Source: Spirometra erinaceieuropaei
Lineage: Eukaryota > Platyhelminthes > Cestoda > Diphyllobothriidea > Diphyllobothriidae
NCBI GenBank assembly: GCA_902702965.1
Contig: CACRXP010000411.1
Location: forward strand, 53,561-117,560
Direction: 5' to 3'
Length of the DNA: 64,000 nucleotides
The translations under genes were made by a program, and so were the position numbers. Positions 11,148-22,569 of the stretch are shown piece by piece (the stretch's first letter is position 1; each line of letters starts with the position of its first letter). Under the pieces are notes generated by a model, which saw nothing but the letters and a program-made list of their open reading frames with translations, was not told where the DNA came from and made no database searches.

Positions 11148-13028
11148 TCAATCAGCAACCTTCCTATCCACGACGCTTGACGTGTCGGGATAGTCTCGAA
11201 CACAAGTCACCCGTGCATCCAAAGCCGCATGGGGACCGAGTCGAGATGCACACTTACCACTTGCGTGGGAGGCGGCAGTTAAGTGCATGAGGTGTGTAGG
11301 GGTTGATGTCTGATGGGGTGATGGTGTTAGGAGGTAGGGAGTGAGGGAATGTGTGGTGTGACCAGCGGTTGTCCACCGCAGGTCGTCGTGGATGCGCATG
11401 TGGCCGAATAGACCCATGCGATGCGTGAAGGTGCGAGTGCAGTGTGGGCAGTGGAGGCGAGTGCGGTGGGTGTAGGTTGGTGCTCCAGGCACTGGTTCGC
11501 CAGTCTCTGTGCGATGGATTCGCAAGTGACCCACCAGGCCGATGCGTGAGGTGAAGGTGCGTGGACAATGTGGGCATGAGAGGTCGGCGGTGTCGGTGCC
11601 AGCTGTAGAGGAAGCGGTGGTGTTGGTGGTGGTGGCGGTGGTGGTGGTGGTTGGCGCGTGTGACGGTGGAGCGAGGGTGCGTCTGGGCGTGGTGGATATT
11701 TTGGATGTCGTGGCTGTATCGGAATTGTGGTCAATTCCGCTCTCGTGGATGCGCATGTGGCCAAATAGACCCATGCGATGCCTGAAGGTGCGAGGGCAGT
11801 GTGGGCAGTGGAGGCGAGTGCGGTGAGTGTAGGTTGGTGCTCCAGGCACTGGTTCGCCGGTCTCTGTGCGATGGATTCGCAAGTGACCGACCAGGCCGAT
11901 GCGTGAAGTGAAGGTGCGATCGCAGTGAGGGCAGATGTAGCCCTGGCCCTCACGTCTGATGATGGATGTTGCAGGGCTTGTGCCTGTTGTTGTGTCAGGT
12001 TTGGCTGTGGTGAGGTCGTGGGCGACAGACGCCGAAGCGGCCGTCGTTGTGGCAGTGAAGGAGGAAGAGGAGGAGGAAGGGGAGGAGTGAGGGGTGGTAA
12101 GGTCGGTGGCGTCAATGTCGGCTGTGGAGTGGTTAGTGGGTGCGCAAGGTGGTGGTTTGGGAGTGGGGCTTGGCGGGGTGGGTGTGTCAAGGCTGCGGTC
12201 AATTCCGCTCTCGTGGATGCGCATGTGGCCAAATAGACCCATGCGATGAGTGAAGGTGCGAGGGCAGTGTGGGCAGTGGAGGCGAGTGCGGTGGGTGTAG
12301 GTTGGCGCTCCAGGCACTGGTTCACCAGTCTCTGTGCGATGGATTCGCAAGTGACCGACCAGGCCGATGCGAGAGGTGAAGGTGCGGTCGCAGTGAGGGC
12401 AGGTGTAGTCCTGATCCTCATCACTGGAATCTGGAGGGGTGGGGGTGGTTGTGGTTGTTGTGTCGTGGTTGGCGATGTGTGAGACGGCAGCCTGAACGGC
12501 CTCCGCTGGGGCAGTGGAGGAGAAGGAGGAGGATGGAAGTGGTGGTGCAGAAGGAGTGTCAGAGTTAGTTGGCGGAACAGAGGAGGAAGAGGCGGGCGGG
12601 GGGACGATGGCTGAAGCAGTTCGAGAGGTGCAGTTAATTCGGAGATGTCCAACAAGACCGATTCCTTCCCGGAATGTCCGTTGACATCGAGGACACGTAG
12701 GTGGAGGTTGTGCGGCCGCGTTGCTTACTGGGCGAAGTTGTGATTTGCGGGCTTCGCGTTTCGCTTTGGCGGCGGCGATTCGGTTGGCTTCATAGATAGC
12801 AGCTCCCGTCTTCACTGTTCTCCTCCATGTCGGACGATCGCGAGCGAGCTCTTCCCAGTTGGTCGGGTTGATTTGCAGGCGCTTCAGGGAGGACTTCAGA
12901 GTATCCTTGTAACGGCGAATTTGGCCTCCTTGACGACGAGAACCCGTCGCGACGTCTCCGTAGAAGAGTCGTTTGGGTAGTCGCTCGTCGTCCATGCGCA
13001 CCAGGTGGCCGCTCCAGCGCAGCTGCAT
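11148..13028 (-). CDS. LINE C-terminal part: RT tail and seven zinc fingers
   Basis: An open frame of 626 residues, in authentic frame from the second copy of the 89-bp duplication. It starts with the end of the RT region ([20 protein letters not shown]), followed by a basic stretch. One C2HC finger lies near 12640-12705 (CPRC, then [10 protein letters not shown]). Three pairs of C2H2 fingers follow near 12405/12290, 11935/11815 and 11575/11455, with cores [20 protein letters not shown] and [20 protein letters not shown]. The members of a pair are joined by a conserved [20 protein letters not shown] linker. Pairs are separated by low-complexity Ser/Thr/Pro linkers. Binding to nucleic acid (target DNA or element RNA) is inferred. 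The frame extends upstream to 13358, but that part is out of frame with the RT and is not authentic. Confidence 0.8.
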   Translation of the reverse strand: MQLRWSGHLVRMDDERLPKRLFYGDVATGSRRQGGQIRRYKDTLKSSLKRLQINPTNWEELARDRPTWRRTVKTGAAIYEANRIAAAKAKREARKSQLRPVSNAAAQPPPTCPRCQRTFREGIGLVGHLRINCTSRTASAIVPPPASSSSVPPTNSDTPSAPPLPSSSFSSTAPAEAVQAAVSHIANHDTTTTTTPTPPDSSDEDQDYTCPHCDRTFTSRIGLVGHLRIHRTETGEPVPGAPTYTHRTRLHCPHCPRTFTHRMGLFGHMRIHESGIDRSLDTPTPPSPTPKPPPCAPTNHSTADIDATDLTTPHSSPSSSSSSFTATTTAASASVAHDLTTAKPDTTTGTSPATSIIRREGQGYICPHCDRTFTSRIGLVGHLRIHRTETGEPVPGAPTYTHRTRLHCPHCPRTFRHRMGLFGHMRIHESGIDHNSDTATTSKISTTPRRTLAPPSHAPTTTTTATTTNTTASSTAGTDTADLSCPHCPRTFTSRIGLVGHLRIHRTETGEPVPGAPTYTHRTRLHCPHCTRTFTHRMGLFGHMRIHDDLRWTTAGHTTHSLTPYLLTPSPHQTSTPTHLMHLTAASHASGKCASRLGPHAALDARVTCVRDYPDTSSVVDRKVAD

Positions 13029-14219
13029 TTGTCCGTCGCGACGTCTCCGTAGAAGAGTCGTTTGGGTAGTCGCTCGTCGTCCATGCGCACCAGGTGGCCG
13101 CTCCAGCGCAGCTGCATTTGTTTCAGTATGGCGTAGATGCTGAGGATTCCCGTTCGTTCCAGTACTTCCGTGTCGGGGATTCGATCCTGCCAGTTCAGCC
13201 TCAGGATGCGACGGAGACAACTGAGGTGGAAGTGGTTCAGTCGGCGTGCCTGTCTCGTGTACACCGTCCATGTCTCCGCTCCGTACAGTAACGTCGGCAG
13301 GATGACGGCCTTGTACATCTTCAGCTTTGTGCTCAGTTGGAGACCATGACGATTCCAAACTGTGCTGTGGAGGCGACCGAAGGCTTGACTGGCTTTCGAG
13401 ATCCTGTTGGCGACTTCGTCGTCAATATTGGTGTTGCGGGAGAGCGTGCTGCCCAGGTACGGGAAGTTCTCTACCACTTGCAGTTGAGTCCCATTCACGT
13501 TGATTTGCGGCGCGTTGGGGGTTGTGGCTGAGTTGGGAGGCGGCTGATGCATCACCACCGTCTTCTGCGTGTTGATAACCAGCCCAAAGTTCTCGCAGGC
13601 GTCGGCGAATAGGTCCATGCTCCGTTGCAACTCCGCTTCGGAGGTGGTGTTCAGGGCGCAGTCGTCGGCGAAGAGGAGTTCGTGCACGGTGGCTGTGGAT
13701 ACACGCGATTGGAAGTTCATGCGCCGTTGACTCAGGAGACGACCGTCCGTCCTGTAGGCGATGCGGATCCCGGGGCGTTCGTCGCGGTAGGCGTCCATCA
13801 GCATGGCAGAGAACATGAGACTGAAGAGGGTAGGCGCCAGCACACAGCCCTGCTTCACTCCGTTGGTCACTGCGAATGCCTCTGAGACAGCTCCGTTGTC
13901 CGTGACTCGCGCCATCATACCGTCGTGCAGCTGACGCACCATCTGAGTGAATCGCTCCGGACAGCCGAATTTCTGCATGATCTTCCACACTCCTTCACGA
14001 TTCACCATGTCGAAGGCTTTCGTCAGGTCCACAAAGGTAGAGTACAGGTGGGTCCGCATCTCCTGGCACTTCTCCTGAAGTTGACGGGCTGCGAAGATCA
14101 TATCCGTGGTCCCACGATGACGACGGAAGCCGCATTGGCTTTCCGGCAGAAGGCCCTGTTCCAGATGGTTATTGAGGCGGTTGAGCAGGATGCGAGCGAA
14201 GATCTTCCCGGCGATGTTC
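12896..14219 (-). CDS. LINE reverse transcriptase segment (frameshifted at both ends)
   Basis: The RT core runs from [20 protein letters not shown] through [29 protein letters not shown] (first catalytic Asp), [15 protein letters not shown] and the catalytic box [10 protein letters not shown] near 13660. Thumb motifs such as YGAETWTV and [20 protein letters not shown] follow. The polymerase motifs look intact. The true frame runs from about 14219 to 13033; beyond that the 89-bp duplication throws it into an alternative frame ending at 12896. The start is not a real initiation site: the frame continues from the endonuclease after a 1-nt loss. Expected role: target-primed reverse transcription in the nucleus. 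Confidence 0.8.
12944..13121. repeat. 89-bp tandem duplication inside the LINE frame
   Basis: The segment at 12944-13032 is repeated at 13033-13121 with almost no differences. It encodes the [20 protein letters not shown] block. Because 89 is not a multiple of three, the duplication shifts frame between the RT and the zinc fingers. Confidence 0.85.
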
Positions 14220-15954
14220 AGTAGGGGATGCCGCGGTGATTGTCGCAGACTTGGCGATTCCCTTTTCGCTTGTAAAGGTGCAAGATATTTGCGTCCTTGA
14301 AATCTTGCGGGACTTCACCTTGACGCCACATCTCCTGGAAGAGCGCAGTCAGGTGATCCATCAGTAGCGGACCTCCGTGCTTGTAGACCTCAGCAGGGAT
14401 TGCGTCCGATCCGGGTGCTTTCCCGCTGGAGAGTTGCTGCACGGCCCTGATGGTTTCCTGGAGAGATGGCGGGAGGTCGAGGTCCGCGTTGGTCTCCACT
14501 TGCGGCAAGCGGGCGATGGTGGCGTCGGAGATGACGGAAGGGCGGTTGAGGACGCCTCGGAAGTGCTCGGCCCATCGCTGTAGGATTTGTGTCTTCTCAG
14601 TCAGGAGAGTGCTGCCTTCGGCGCTGAGGAGAGGAGCAGTGCCCTTCGTCGGCGGACCGTAGACAGCTTTGATCGCGGAGAAGTTCTTCAATCCGTTGCG
14701 GTCCGCGTAGCCTTGGATCTCCTCAGCTTTGCGAGCAGTCCAGGCGTCCTGCATCTCGCGCAGTCGTTGCTGAAGCTGTCGGCGACTGCGGTAGAAGGCA
14801 GCTTTGTTGTCCTCAGTGGGGTGATCTACGTAGGCTTTGTGGAGGCGGTTCTTCTCAGCAAGCAGATTTCTGATGGCGGCGTCGTTGTCGTCGAACCAGT
14901 CCTGGTGTTGGCGGGAAGCGCGACCGAGTACGGCAAACGCCGTCGACTGGACCGTGTCTCGCAGTTGACACCAGCGGTTTTCCACGGAGGTGTTCTCGGC
15001 AGCGGCGGCGGCGGCGTCGTCGTCGGCGGCAGCGATAGGAAGGTTGTCTAGCCGTTGAGCTAGCTCGTTGCTGAAATGGAGACGATGAGCAGGCAAAGAC
15101 AACAAAGCAACATTCAGCTTACCTGGGGGTCGCTTACCTTGTGGTCTCCTGCGAGGCTGTAGGCGAATACGCATCTTCGAGATGACGAGGCGATGGTCGG
15201 TCCACCCGTCAGCACCCGCGATCGCCTTCGTCACCAGCACGTCCCGCTGATCTCGCCTCCGGACGAGGACATAGTCCAGCAGGTGCCACTGACGCGACCG
15301 CGGATGCCTCCAGGTGGCCTTCTCTCGCTCCGGCAGACAGAAGAACGTGTTCGTCAGGATGAGGCGGTGTTCTGCGCAGCTGCGGAGGAGCAGCAGGCCG
15401 TTGTCGTTGGAGCCGCGGAGACCGTGAGGACCCAGCACTCCCCTCCAGGCAGTATGGTCTGTGCCGACGCGGGCGTTGAGGTCACCAAAGACAATCAACT
15501 TGTCCGCCTTCGACACAGTCGCCAAGAGGGCGTGCAGGTCCTCGTAGAATTTGTCTCTGACGGCGTCAGGGTTGGTCATGGGCGGAGCGTAGGCGCTGAT
15601 GATGGTGGCGAATTTGCGTCCTCGCCGGAGAGGCAGGCGGAGGCTCATCAGACGGTCGTTGATTCCTTGCGGCAAACAGGGCAGTCGTCCCACGATGTCG
15701 GTCCGGATCGCGAAGGCGACGCCCGCGTCTCGTCGCTCTGCCCTGGGTCGACCACTCCAGAAGAAGGTGTAACCGGCACCCACCTCCTCCAGTTGGCCTT
15801 GTTCGGAGAATCGGGTCTCGCTGAGTGCGGCGATGTCCACCTTGTAGCGCGCCAGTTCTCGTGCCACTAGCGCCGTCCTCCGTTCCGGTCGGTTGCTCCT
15901 CGGATTGTCTAAAAGGGAACGAACATTCCAGGCTGCCAGAGTGAGCGGGCTCAC
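14218..15954 (-). CDS. LINE endonuclease and RT N-terminal segment
   Basis: A 578-residue frame starts [20 protein letters not shown]. The endonuclease residues are present: Asn in AAWNVRSL, Glu in [15 protein letters not shown], and Asp-His in [11 protein letters not shown]. The second half holds the RT N-terminal region, with [20 protein letters not shown] and [20 protein letters not shown]. It stops at NHRGIPY, where the family continues NHRGI into an SLLN-type motif; a single missing nucleotide explains the stop. The Met at 15954 is the first suitable start in this frame. The enzyme would nick target DNA to prime reverse transcription. Confidence 0.8.
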   Translation of the reverse strand: MSPLTLAAWNVRSLLDNPRSNRPERRTALVARELARYKVDIAALSETRFSEQGQLEEVGAGYTFFWSGRPRAERRDAGVAFAIRTDIVGRLPCLPQGINDRLMSLRLPLRRGRKFATIISAYAPPMTNPDAVRDKFYEDLHALLATVSKADKLIVFGDLNARVGTDHTAWRGVLGPHGLRGSNDNGLLLLRSCAEHRLILTNTFFCLPEREKATWRHPRSRQWHLLDYVLVRRRDQRDVLVTKAIAGADGWTDHRLVISKMRIRLQPRRRPQGKRPPGKLNVALLSLPAHRLHFSNELAQRLDNLPIAAADDDAAAAAAENTSVENRWCQLRDTVQSTAFAVLGRASRQHQDWFDDNDAAIRNLLAEKNRLHKAYVDHPTEDNKAAFYRSRRQLQQRLREMQDAWTARKAEEIQGYADRNGLKNFSAIKAVYGPPTKGTAPLLSAEGSTLLTEKTQILQRWAEHFRGVLNRPSVISDATIARLPQVETNADLDLPPSLQETIRAVQQLSSGKAPGSDAIPAEVYKHGGPLLMDHLTALFQEMWRQGEVPQDFKDANILHLYKRKGNRQVCDNHRGIPY

Positions 15955-16735
15955 CCTGTCAGTCTGGGGAAAACGAGTGGGGCGACGGGAAGGAGGTGGA
16001 GAAGAAGATGACGAAGGAGAAAAATAGGCAGAAGAATAGACGGAGATAGAGGTAGAAGAGGTAGGATGAGGAGAAGGAGTATGGTTGTTGTTGTTATTAT
16101 TGGTATTGTTGTTGTTTCGGTTTTGAGTGTTTCGACCATGTTTAGACGTCTGCGGCCCTGGCTAGCCTGGAGACGGCGTGGTGCCCAGCAATGTTTAGGC
16201 CACCTTTTCTAGGCCCTCCCCCGTAATGGGGACAGGCAGTCCCCCCGAATCGGGCTGCCTGTGTGCCTGTTTGGCGCGACCGAATCCCACTATGGGACCA
16301 CGACTTTATGCTTGTAGTGGAGAACGACCGCATATGCCGAGGTCTGCGGTCTCCGTCGGCGTAGGTGGGCGCGTCTCAGCGAAGGCGATGCGGGGACCCA
16401 TCCCGGCAGCAGCTGCCCAACGGCGTACCAGGCAGAGCCTCGTCTCGACGACGCCGGCGCAACGTTTCATCCGACCAAACGTCCAGCGGAGCCCGCAGTA
16501 CACTGTGCACGCGGCACAAGCGCACAGCGCCCTCACCTGGTTTAACCCGCCGGTCGAGGCGGTTGCCCGGGGTGTGGCCGCTGAGCAGAGCCCAATACGT
16601 GGAGCCACAGGTGAGAGTTGGGTGCCAGCAAATGGACGCTAGGCGTAGTCTCACCTGCAAGCAAGTGAGCGACCACTACGACCTTCACGTGAACCCACCG
16701 CTGGACACCCCTACACCCCACGGTCATGACAGTTA
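15955..16735 (-). other. Putative 5' region of LINE copy 1
   Basis: GC-rich and mostly non-coding, with a TTG/TTA-rich simple stretch near 16083-16125. The block GTGAGAGTTGGGTGCCAGCA (about 16610) matches 63758-63790 in front of the second LINE copy, which supports assignment to the element. Copy 2 lacks most of the intervening 600 bp. A promoter is expected here in an RTE element, but I cannot point to one. Confidence 0.5.
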
Positions 16736-16919
16736 AGTAATGACGGGTTTGTTGTTCTAGCGAGGAATTATTTAGAGTTCTCCGCCTCATGGAGGTTCTT
16801 CTGGCCCCTTGTGCGACACGTGCCTTTGTCCCATGTCAACTCCTTCTTGGACCTTCTTCACACCGCTTAAATGGGTCGATATCCTTTTAATTTCCTCATG
16901 AATTCTCCCACACTGTGAT

Positions 16920-17870
16920 TCGTGCCTCTCAAAAACTCCTCACGCAAAGGTTCGTATGGGATGGCTTGAACGACAACGTCAGAGCTTGAGTACAGGCGTG
17001 TTAGTGTTCACAGCGGATCAAGGAGTGAAGCCAAAATAAATTTCCAACAGGAATCTTCTCCAACGCCGACCCACGACTCAGCTATGTTCAACTTGATGTC
17101 GTAAGTCCCTTGCCTCCATAAAATGACAACACTTACCTCCTTAATCGCGCCTGTCGGTGCAGCCGCTACCAAGTGAGGAGGCAGATACCACCGTCAAGAC
17201 TTGCGCCAGTAGTTGGGCAACAATGTTCGGTGCCTCATCCCAATTACGATTGATCGAGAAGCCCAGTTCGAGTCCACGCTCTTCTAGGCCCTGCTAGCCT
17301 TTATTGGCAGCACACGCATTCGAACGGAAGCCTACTATACGATAGTCCACGTCAGGGTCGAACATTTCTCCGGCCAGTTGAAGACCGCTCTGAGTGCCGC
17401 AGATGACGCACCGACCCGTCTCAGACTTATCGGTATTCGCGCGGCAATGAAGTCGGATCTGAACTCTGCTACAGCTAAATTGATGTTCGGCAGTACCCTT
17501 TACTGCCAGGCGAGATGGTACCCAAACTTGTCGCAGTGCCAGGGAGATTGCCGACAATTTTGTACAATGCCTCCGACAATTTTTACGTTCTTGGCCTCCG
17601 GTTCCTCTGCAAATTCCATTGATTGAATCTTATGTCGAGAAATGTCTGGCCGACTGCACTCAAGTGTTCGTTAGGTGTGACCGTGTGCCCGAATCATTGG
17701 GAGCACCAAAAAAGGACAGTTCTGAGTATTCCCACACAACAGCAAGACGTGTTGGAGCATTCGCGGTGACAGGAATGGTATAGTCAGTGTCGGCTAGGTC
17801 AAAACTTCTACCCGAGAGAACCAGCTGGGCTTTATCCACGGAGAAAATGCGGTGACACCTGACCTCCAAG
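16920..17870 (+). pseudogene. Gypsy-type LTR retroelement integrase relic
   Basis: Translation with several frameshifts and stops gives RFVWDGLNDNVRA, then CSQRIKE, SNADPRLSYVQLDVV and SPLPP, NDNTYLLNRAC. This is the zinc-binding plus catalytic-core start of a Gypsy/Ty3 integrase (LDVVGPLPP type). Around 17500 a LPGEMVPKL block, and at 17690-17850 a block ending in a TVSVDRLKP-like region, correspond to the C-terminal part. No LTR could be delimited. It is inactive. Confidence 0.6.
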
Positions 17871-20639
17871 CTCTACACTACCTTGTACTCCTTCAACCCC
17901 ACCTTCCCTCATCGCCTCTGATTGCAACTAAGCCAATGCACTGATATCTGCACAGCTACGTAGCGGTAGACCATCGTATCATTCACGTTCATATATTGGC
18001 ATCGCATCTTCGGCTTCCTTCTCAAGCCGACCTTGGGTCTAGGCTGGGAGGTAGTGTGGAGATTCGCTACTGCGGTCCTCAGCGTGCCGTTTACAAATGA
18101 CGCCTTTGGCTCGCCTAGCACAGCTATCAACCACTGCTCCGCGTGTGTGACTCGGCTTCGGCTCGAAGACGCAGAGTGATATCTTTGCCTTCATCGATTG
18201 GCCGTTGCCGCACAAATCTCAGCCGCAGGTACACATTTCGCGCCTGGGCGTGCAACTTAAACGACTGATACGACTAGTTGGGGATTCTAAAAGTATAAAT
18301 CTAGAGCTTGTTTAAGTAAAAAAATTAAAAAGGGAATATAAATCATTTTGAAATGAAATTTGATAGTACTGGCAGTATGATCCAAATATAGGAGGTTTAT
18401 AAGTGTACAAGAGGAATAATATATCGGGTAAAATCTGAAGGATTTGGCTCTTTTTCGACAGAGATGGGGGTTTATCATGCCATAAATCTACTTACTCGCA
18501 CATAGGCAAAAGTTATATGTTCCTTAGAATATAAAGGAGTGGGATATCTTACTTGCGTATCTCTCCACATTCCACATTTGAATACGTCATTGTTTTCTCT
18601 CTGCAAGCTGTGCAGCAAATTCTGTCAATGTTTCTAACGGTCCCTGATTGGGTAAATTTAAATGACGACTTTAACAAGATTTAATTAAATAAGACTGTCT
18701 GTTTCAACCACCAAAGTTGCATCACCCATTGTGAATTCTTTCTTTTTTTAAAGTAGTTATGAATAGGGTCATCAAAGCCGATGGCGGTCCAGTCTGGCCT
18801 GTCTTTGCAGGCGATATAGGTCGGTTTTATTTTTAAACAACTCTGTATATCTCTTTCTGTGCCCAGACCACGCTGGTGGTTAGCTCGAAGACCATAAAAG
18901 CGCAATTAAAGTCGGAAAATCAGGGGTTGCTGATAAAAGCGTTTGGAGGCTGAGGATGGGGACACGAGTGCGGTAGATAAATGCTAAAAATAATTGTATG
19001 CGAAATTTGCTTTGAGTGGCGAGCCAGAAGTATGTACTAGTGGAAGGATTCTTAATGAAGAATGTTCTGTGCCTTAACCTCCTTTGAGATAATGCGCGTA
19101 AACTTTAATCGCCGTGGACTGGGACTAACTTTAAATAAAAGACCTACTCCTCCGTAAAGGACATTTTCGGAAAGAATATATACATAACCTTAACAATATC
19201 AGTTGCTAGAGTGAGTTAGAAGTTATGCAGGCTATAAATCTGAGTGCTCCTGTCCTGCCTCAAGGTCCGTAAACTCTTTCCCACTTGGCGTACCCCGGAA
19301 GTCATAGCTTCACAAGTTCCGTCCCACCCCAAAAGCTGGATTAATGAGCTGACCTACTGATGCACAGAAGAACCATTACTGGTGCCAGCCGCGGTCGCGG
19401 GGGGCCAGAAAAGGATTGTGGTGTGCGGACGACGGCGAAAGTTTTGCCCTTATACTCTTGTCGGTACCGACATGGACGGTGGATTGAGGCGTAAGCTGTG
19501 CGCAAGGGAAGATCTTCTCGTGACATTTACTAGTTTGCCAATAGTTAAAGCGCCTAAATGTACTTTTGCGAATTAAGGGGGGGGGGTTGCTTGACAAAAG
19601 AGAAAATTAGTTCCTCTGACGACATTCATTTATAAATACAGCACTAGACGGCAATGACAGAACAGGGCAAAACATAGATGACGAAGGGAGAAACCTCATA
19701 GAGGACACCGATTCGACCATCGACAAGTTGCAATGCCAGTAAAAATGATTGAACTAGCTTTTGCTTAATGAAATTAAAGAAATCGAACGTTTTGCCGGGT
19801 ATGAAGATATGGAAAAGCATTGACTTTAAACCTCGCGATGACGACCATATAGAAAAGTGCTATGATTGGTCGGAGATTTCGGATTTTTTTGCTAGGGGTG
19901 AACTGAACAAGCAGGCAAACTAAAAGCAAATACTTAGTTATTTCTATGAATATTCCCATGTTACACTTATAAGGTCAATTTGGCAAACACGTGATTTCGG
20001 TAACTCGGAATTTGACCCTAAATTTGGAACGTACGAGAAAAAGAAGGTAGCAGCATAGCTCAAATGAAAACCAAAGTGAACCCAATATAACCGTGAAATA
20101 AAAATGTTCAGACAATTTTTATGCGAAGAGGATAACCACGAATTTCAGAATATGGGGACTGGCCTAATTCACGTCCCTTAGATTAGGGCGATATAGCAAG
20201 GCATTTTTTGATAGATAAGGTTTCAAAAGAGAAATATTTTAAATAATTAGAAAGACAAATCTAAAGTGATCATTAGACAAAGACTTAGGGATCAATAAAA
20301 CTGGCACTCTTGAAGGTACTCAATAATCCCATGCTTTCTTCTAGAAAGCCAGTAACCACTGGCCGTCAAACTTCACAAGAATTTCAAGCCAACTCCCACA
20401 ATTTTTTGCATTGTTGCCCATCTGCATGTACAAGTTTTGGAGGAGTTTTACGGAGTTCATGTCACATCTTCGTATCCTACTCGTTCGTTTTGCCCCAGGA
20501 ACAAATGCCCTGCGACGTAAAGCACTCCGAATGTATGTCACAGAGGAGAAAGGGAAGAAACGGCGTGGCCAACTCCGGGGCCTTCACCACTGCGGCGCTT
20601 CAGAGCATGCCTTACTATCATAAATCTGACGCGCTTTGA
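17871..20639. other. No gene recognised
   Basis: 17900-18250 may be the tail of the Gypsy relic but lacks clear motifs. From 18250 the base composition turns AT-rich and only short open frames occur. A G run lies at about 19576-19585. I see no exon, RNA gene or named repeat. Confidence 0.45.
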
Positions 20640-21015
20640 AACGATCACGTTGCGCTAAAAGTCGTGGTTTGGAGGGCCGTCAACTGACGAGGTTACCCGC
20701 TCCATGAGGTCAGTCCTGTGGATGTTGGTGTATTTGTGGTCGCCCATGAGGGTGCCCTACCGATGCACTGGGAGTCAGACTGCAATAGTTCCCACTTAGT
20801 GTGACTTCATACTCCGCGGGATCCGAGCCGCCGCTCCCCCTTTCCCCAATTTGTAAAATCCTAGTGAGTGTACGTTGTGGACCGGAGGGTGTGGTGGTAC
20901 ACTTAGGTGCGGATTTTCGCCGTGGCAGACACCTGCACCCTATTCCACCTTCGGCCTTTTTGACTCCGTCTTGACACCGGATCCAGGTGGGGAAGGAGTG
21001 TTGTAGATGCAGCAC
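20640..21015 (-). mobile_element. LINE-associated module, inverted partial copy
   Basis: On the minus strand the block order is CTCCTTCCCCACCTGGATCC, then GGTGTCAAGACGGAGTC, CTGACTCCCAGTGCA and CGTCAGTTGACGGC followed by AACCACGACTTTTAGCGC. This is the same order as 10320-10720 on the plus strand, so it is one continuous module copy in opposite orientation. Confidence 0.6.
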
Positions 21016-21574
21016 AAGTCATATATAATTTTAAACTGGCTCACGCGCAAGTCATCGTCTCCGCTCTCATCCTGCTCTAGAGCACACGGTTGGTATCGTA
21101 GTTCTCGATGGTCGAACTAGCAATAGGAGGGTATCAAGAGAATTCCGACCTTCTTGGATGTGCAAAACTCTTCTTGCACTGGCAAGAATCGTACACGGCA
21201 AATCATAGAACTCTATAATGAGATTTCTGTGAATAAAATAAGGAGATTTAATTAACAACATTCTGAGCTAGCGTGTGCCGACAGCTGTTGTCAACTTATT
21301 CTGGCTTTGAGCCCCCTTAATGCGAGGTAAGTAGTTGTTCAACGATCTAATGGACTCTGGTTCGTTCCTTACTTTTTCTAGACTTGGGATTGGCGTGTAA
21401 CTGATGGGTAACGACATGTTCATCAGAAATGAGCACCCATGTATCCCATGTTTTGGTCCGTTAGGCTCCTTTAAAACCCCTTCGTATAACCTGCCTATTT
21501 TCTCTTCCTCAATAGAACAGTCCAACGATAGTTTCCTATTTCGGCATCGGTGAGCGGCAGAAAGACTAATTTTC
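21016..21574. other. Unassigned stretch between LINE modules
   Basis: Two adjoining minus-strand open frames (85 and 64 residues) together span about 460 bp but show no recognisable domain. They may be a relic of an unidentified element. Confidence 0.35.
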
Positions 21575-22040
21575 CATTCGACCGTCGATTTCGACGATGT
21601 CCACCGTGTGCCCCACAGACTGCATTGTGGGAGCAGGGACGGTGACTTACGCAGGGGTTTATAGTGCCAGTAGACTTGTGTAGCATCTACCTACATTCTC
21701 TCCTCCTCCCCCGCCTGGGCCCGGTGTCAAGACAGAGTCAAGAAGACCGGAGACGATGGAGACCGCAGGTGGATGGCTCGGACGGATCCTCGCCTTGGCG
21801 CTCCACTCCGCACCCCCTGGTCCACACACAAATGACCGGGATTTTGACCACAAAACAATGGGGTGGTTGCAGTGGTCCAGTTGTGCGACGAATGCCGACA
21901 ACAGGGTCCGCCAGCGCACCCCGCAAATGTTGGCATTTGTTATTACGCAAAGATAACGCCTGCCAGAGTCCGATGTGGCCCCGTGTTGGTCCAGCGCATC
22001 TAACACGTGGCCCGTTTTGAGGGCACTGATGAGCGAGGAA
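21575..22040 (+). mobile_element. LINE-associated module, partial copy
   Basis: Strongly similar to 10195-10570: it shares TCGACCGTCGATTTCGACGA, the ACTTACGCAGGGGTTTATAG region and AGACAGAGTCAAGAAGACCG. The similarity stops before the CCAAGCCACGG unit. The high similarity suggests the two copies derive from the same recent subfamily or by duplication. Confidence 0.65.
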
Positions 22041-22569
22041 CAATCAGGTAAGTGTACAAAAGTTGGAGACTAAGTATTCAACAGCCGGACGTTTTACGTC
22101 TTACAGCCGATAACAATCCGTGGAATTATGAATTCATCAACGAAAGCATGTTTTCCCAGACATATGAAAATACATGTTTTGTGAGATGTCACTCCCTTAG
22201 AAGAATCATTCAAAACCCTCCGGCATTCCTATTCCATTCCGTGTCGTTAAGCAAAGTGTTGATGCCGTCTCAGCCCAGCACAGGCACATTGGGTTTCAAA
22301 ATCGGTAACTTGTCAACAAATACATTTTCTGGTCATCGGTAAGTAGCCACTTATGAGACCAAGCGTGGACGTTAGATCCGAGGTTCCAAAGCAAAACGAA
22401 AATTCCCCTTTCAGGGCCTGTAATCAGGCTTAACAGATCAAAATTAAGCTTGCGTAACATACTAACTTGCTAATGTTGATGCGGCTAGGATGGCAAACGT
22501 ACTTTCGCCACCAGGACCAACTATCATTCAAGTTTCGACAAGTACTAGATAACGGAAGATGTCAGGTAT

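Larger units (their letters stand above)
11148..16735 (-). mobile_element. RTE-type LINE with C-terminal C2H2 zinc fingers, copy 1
   Basis: Read on the minus strand: a GC-rich 5' region, an apurinic-type endonuclease, reverse transcriptase, then a long Ser/Thr/Pro-rich tail with seven zinc fingers. The EN and RT resemble RTE-clade proteins often annotated as craniofacial development protein 2-like. Only two lesions separate it from one continuous frame of roughly 1,600 residues: a 1-nt loss near 14221 and an 89-bp tandem duplication at 12944-13121. Copies at 59391-63790 and 49020-50300 are far more decayed. This copy is therefore young relative to its neighbours. Confidence 0.8.

Noticed and set aside
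11327..12655. 442-residue minus-strand frame overlapping the zinc fingers
   Set aside because: It is the alternative frame of the repetitive zinc-finger region; it is rich in Pro/Thr/Ala and has no Cys/His pattern.
13029..13358. N-terminal extension of the 736-residue zinc-finger frame
   Set aside because: It runs antisense to nothing but out of frame through RT coding sequence on the same strand; the protein there is not the RT and the frame is authentic only after the 89-bp duplication.
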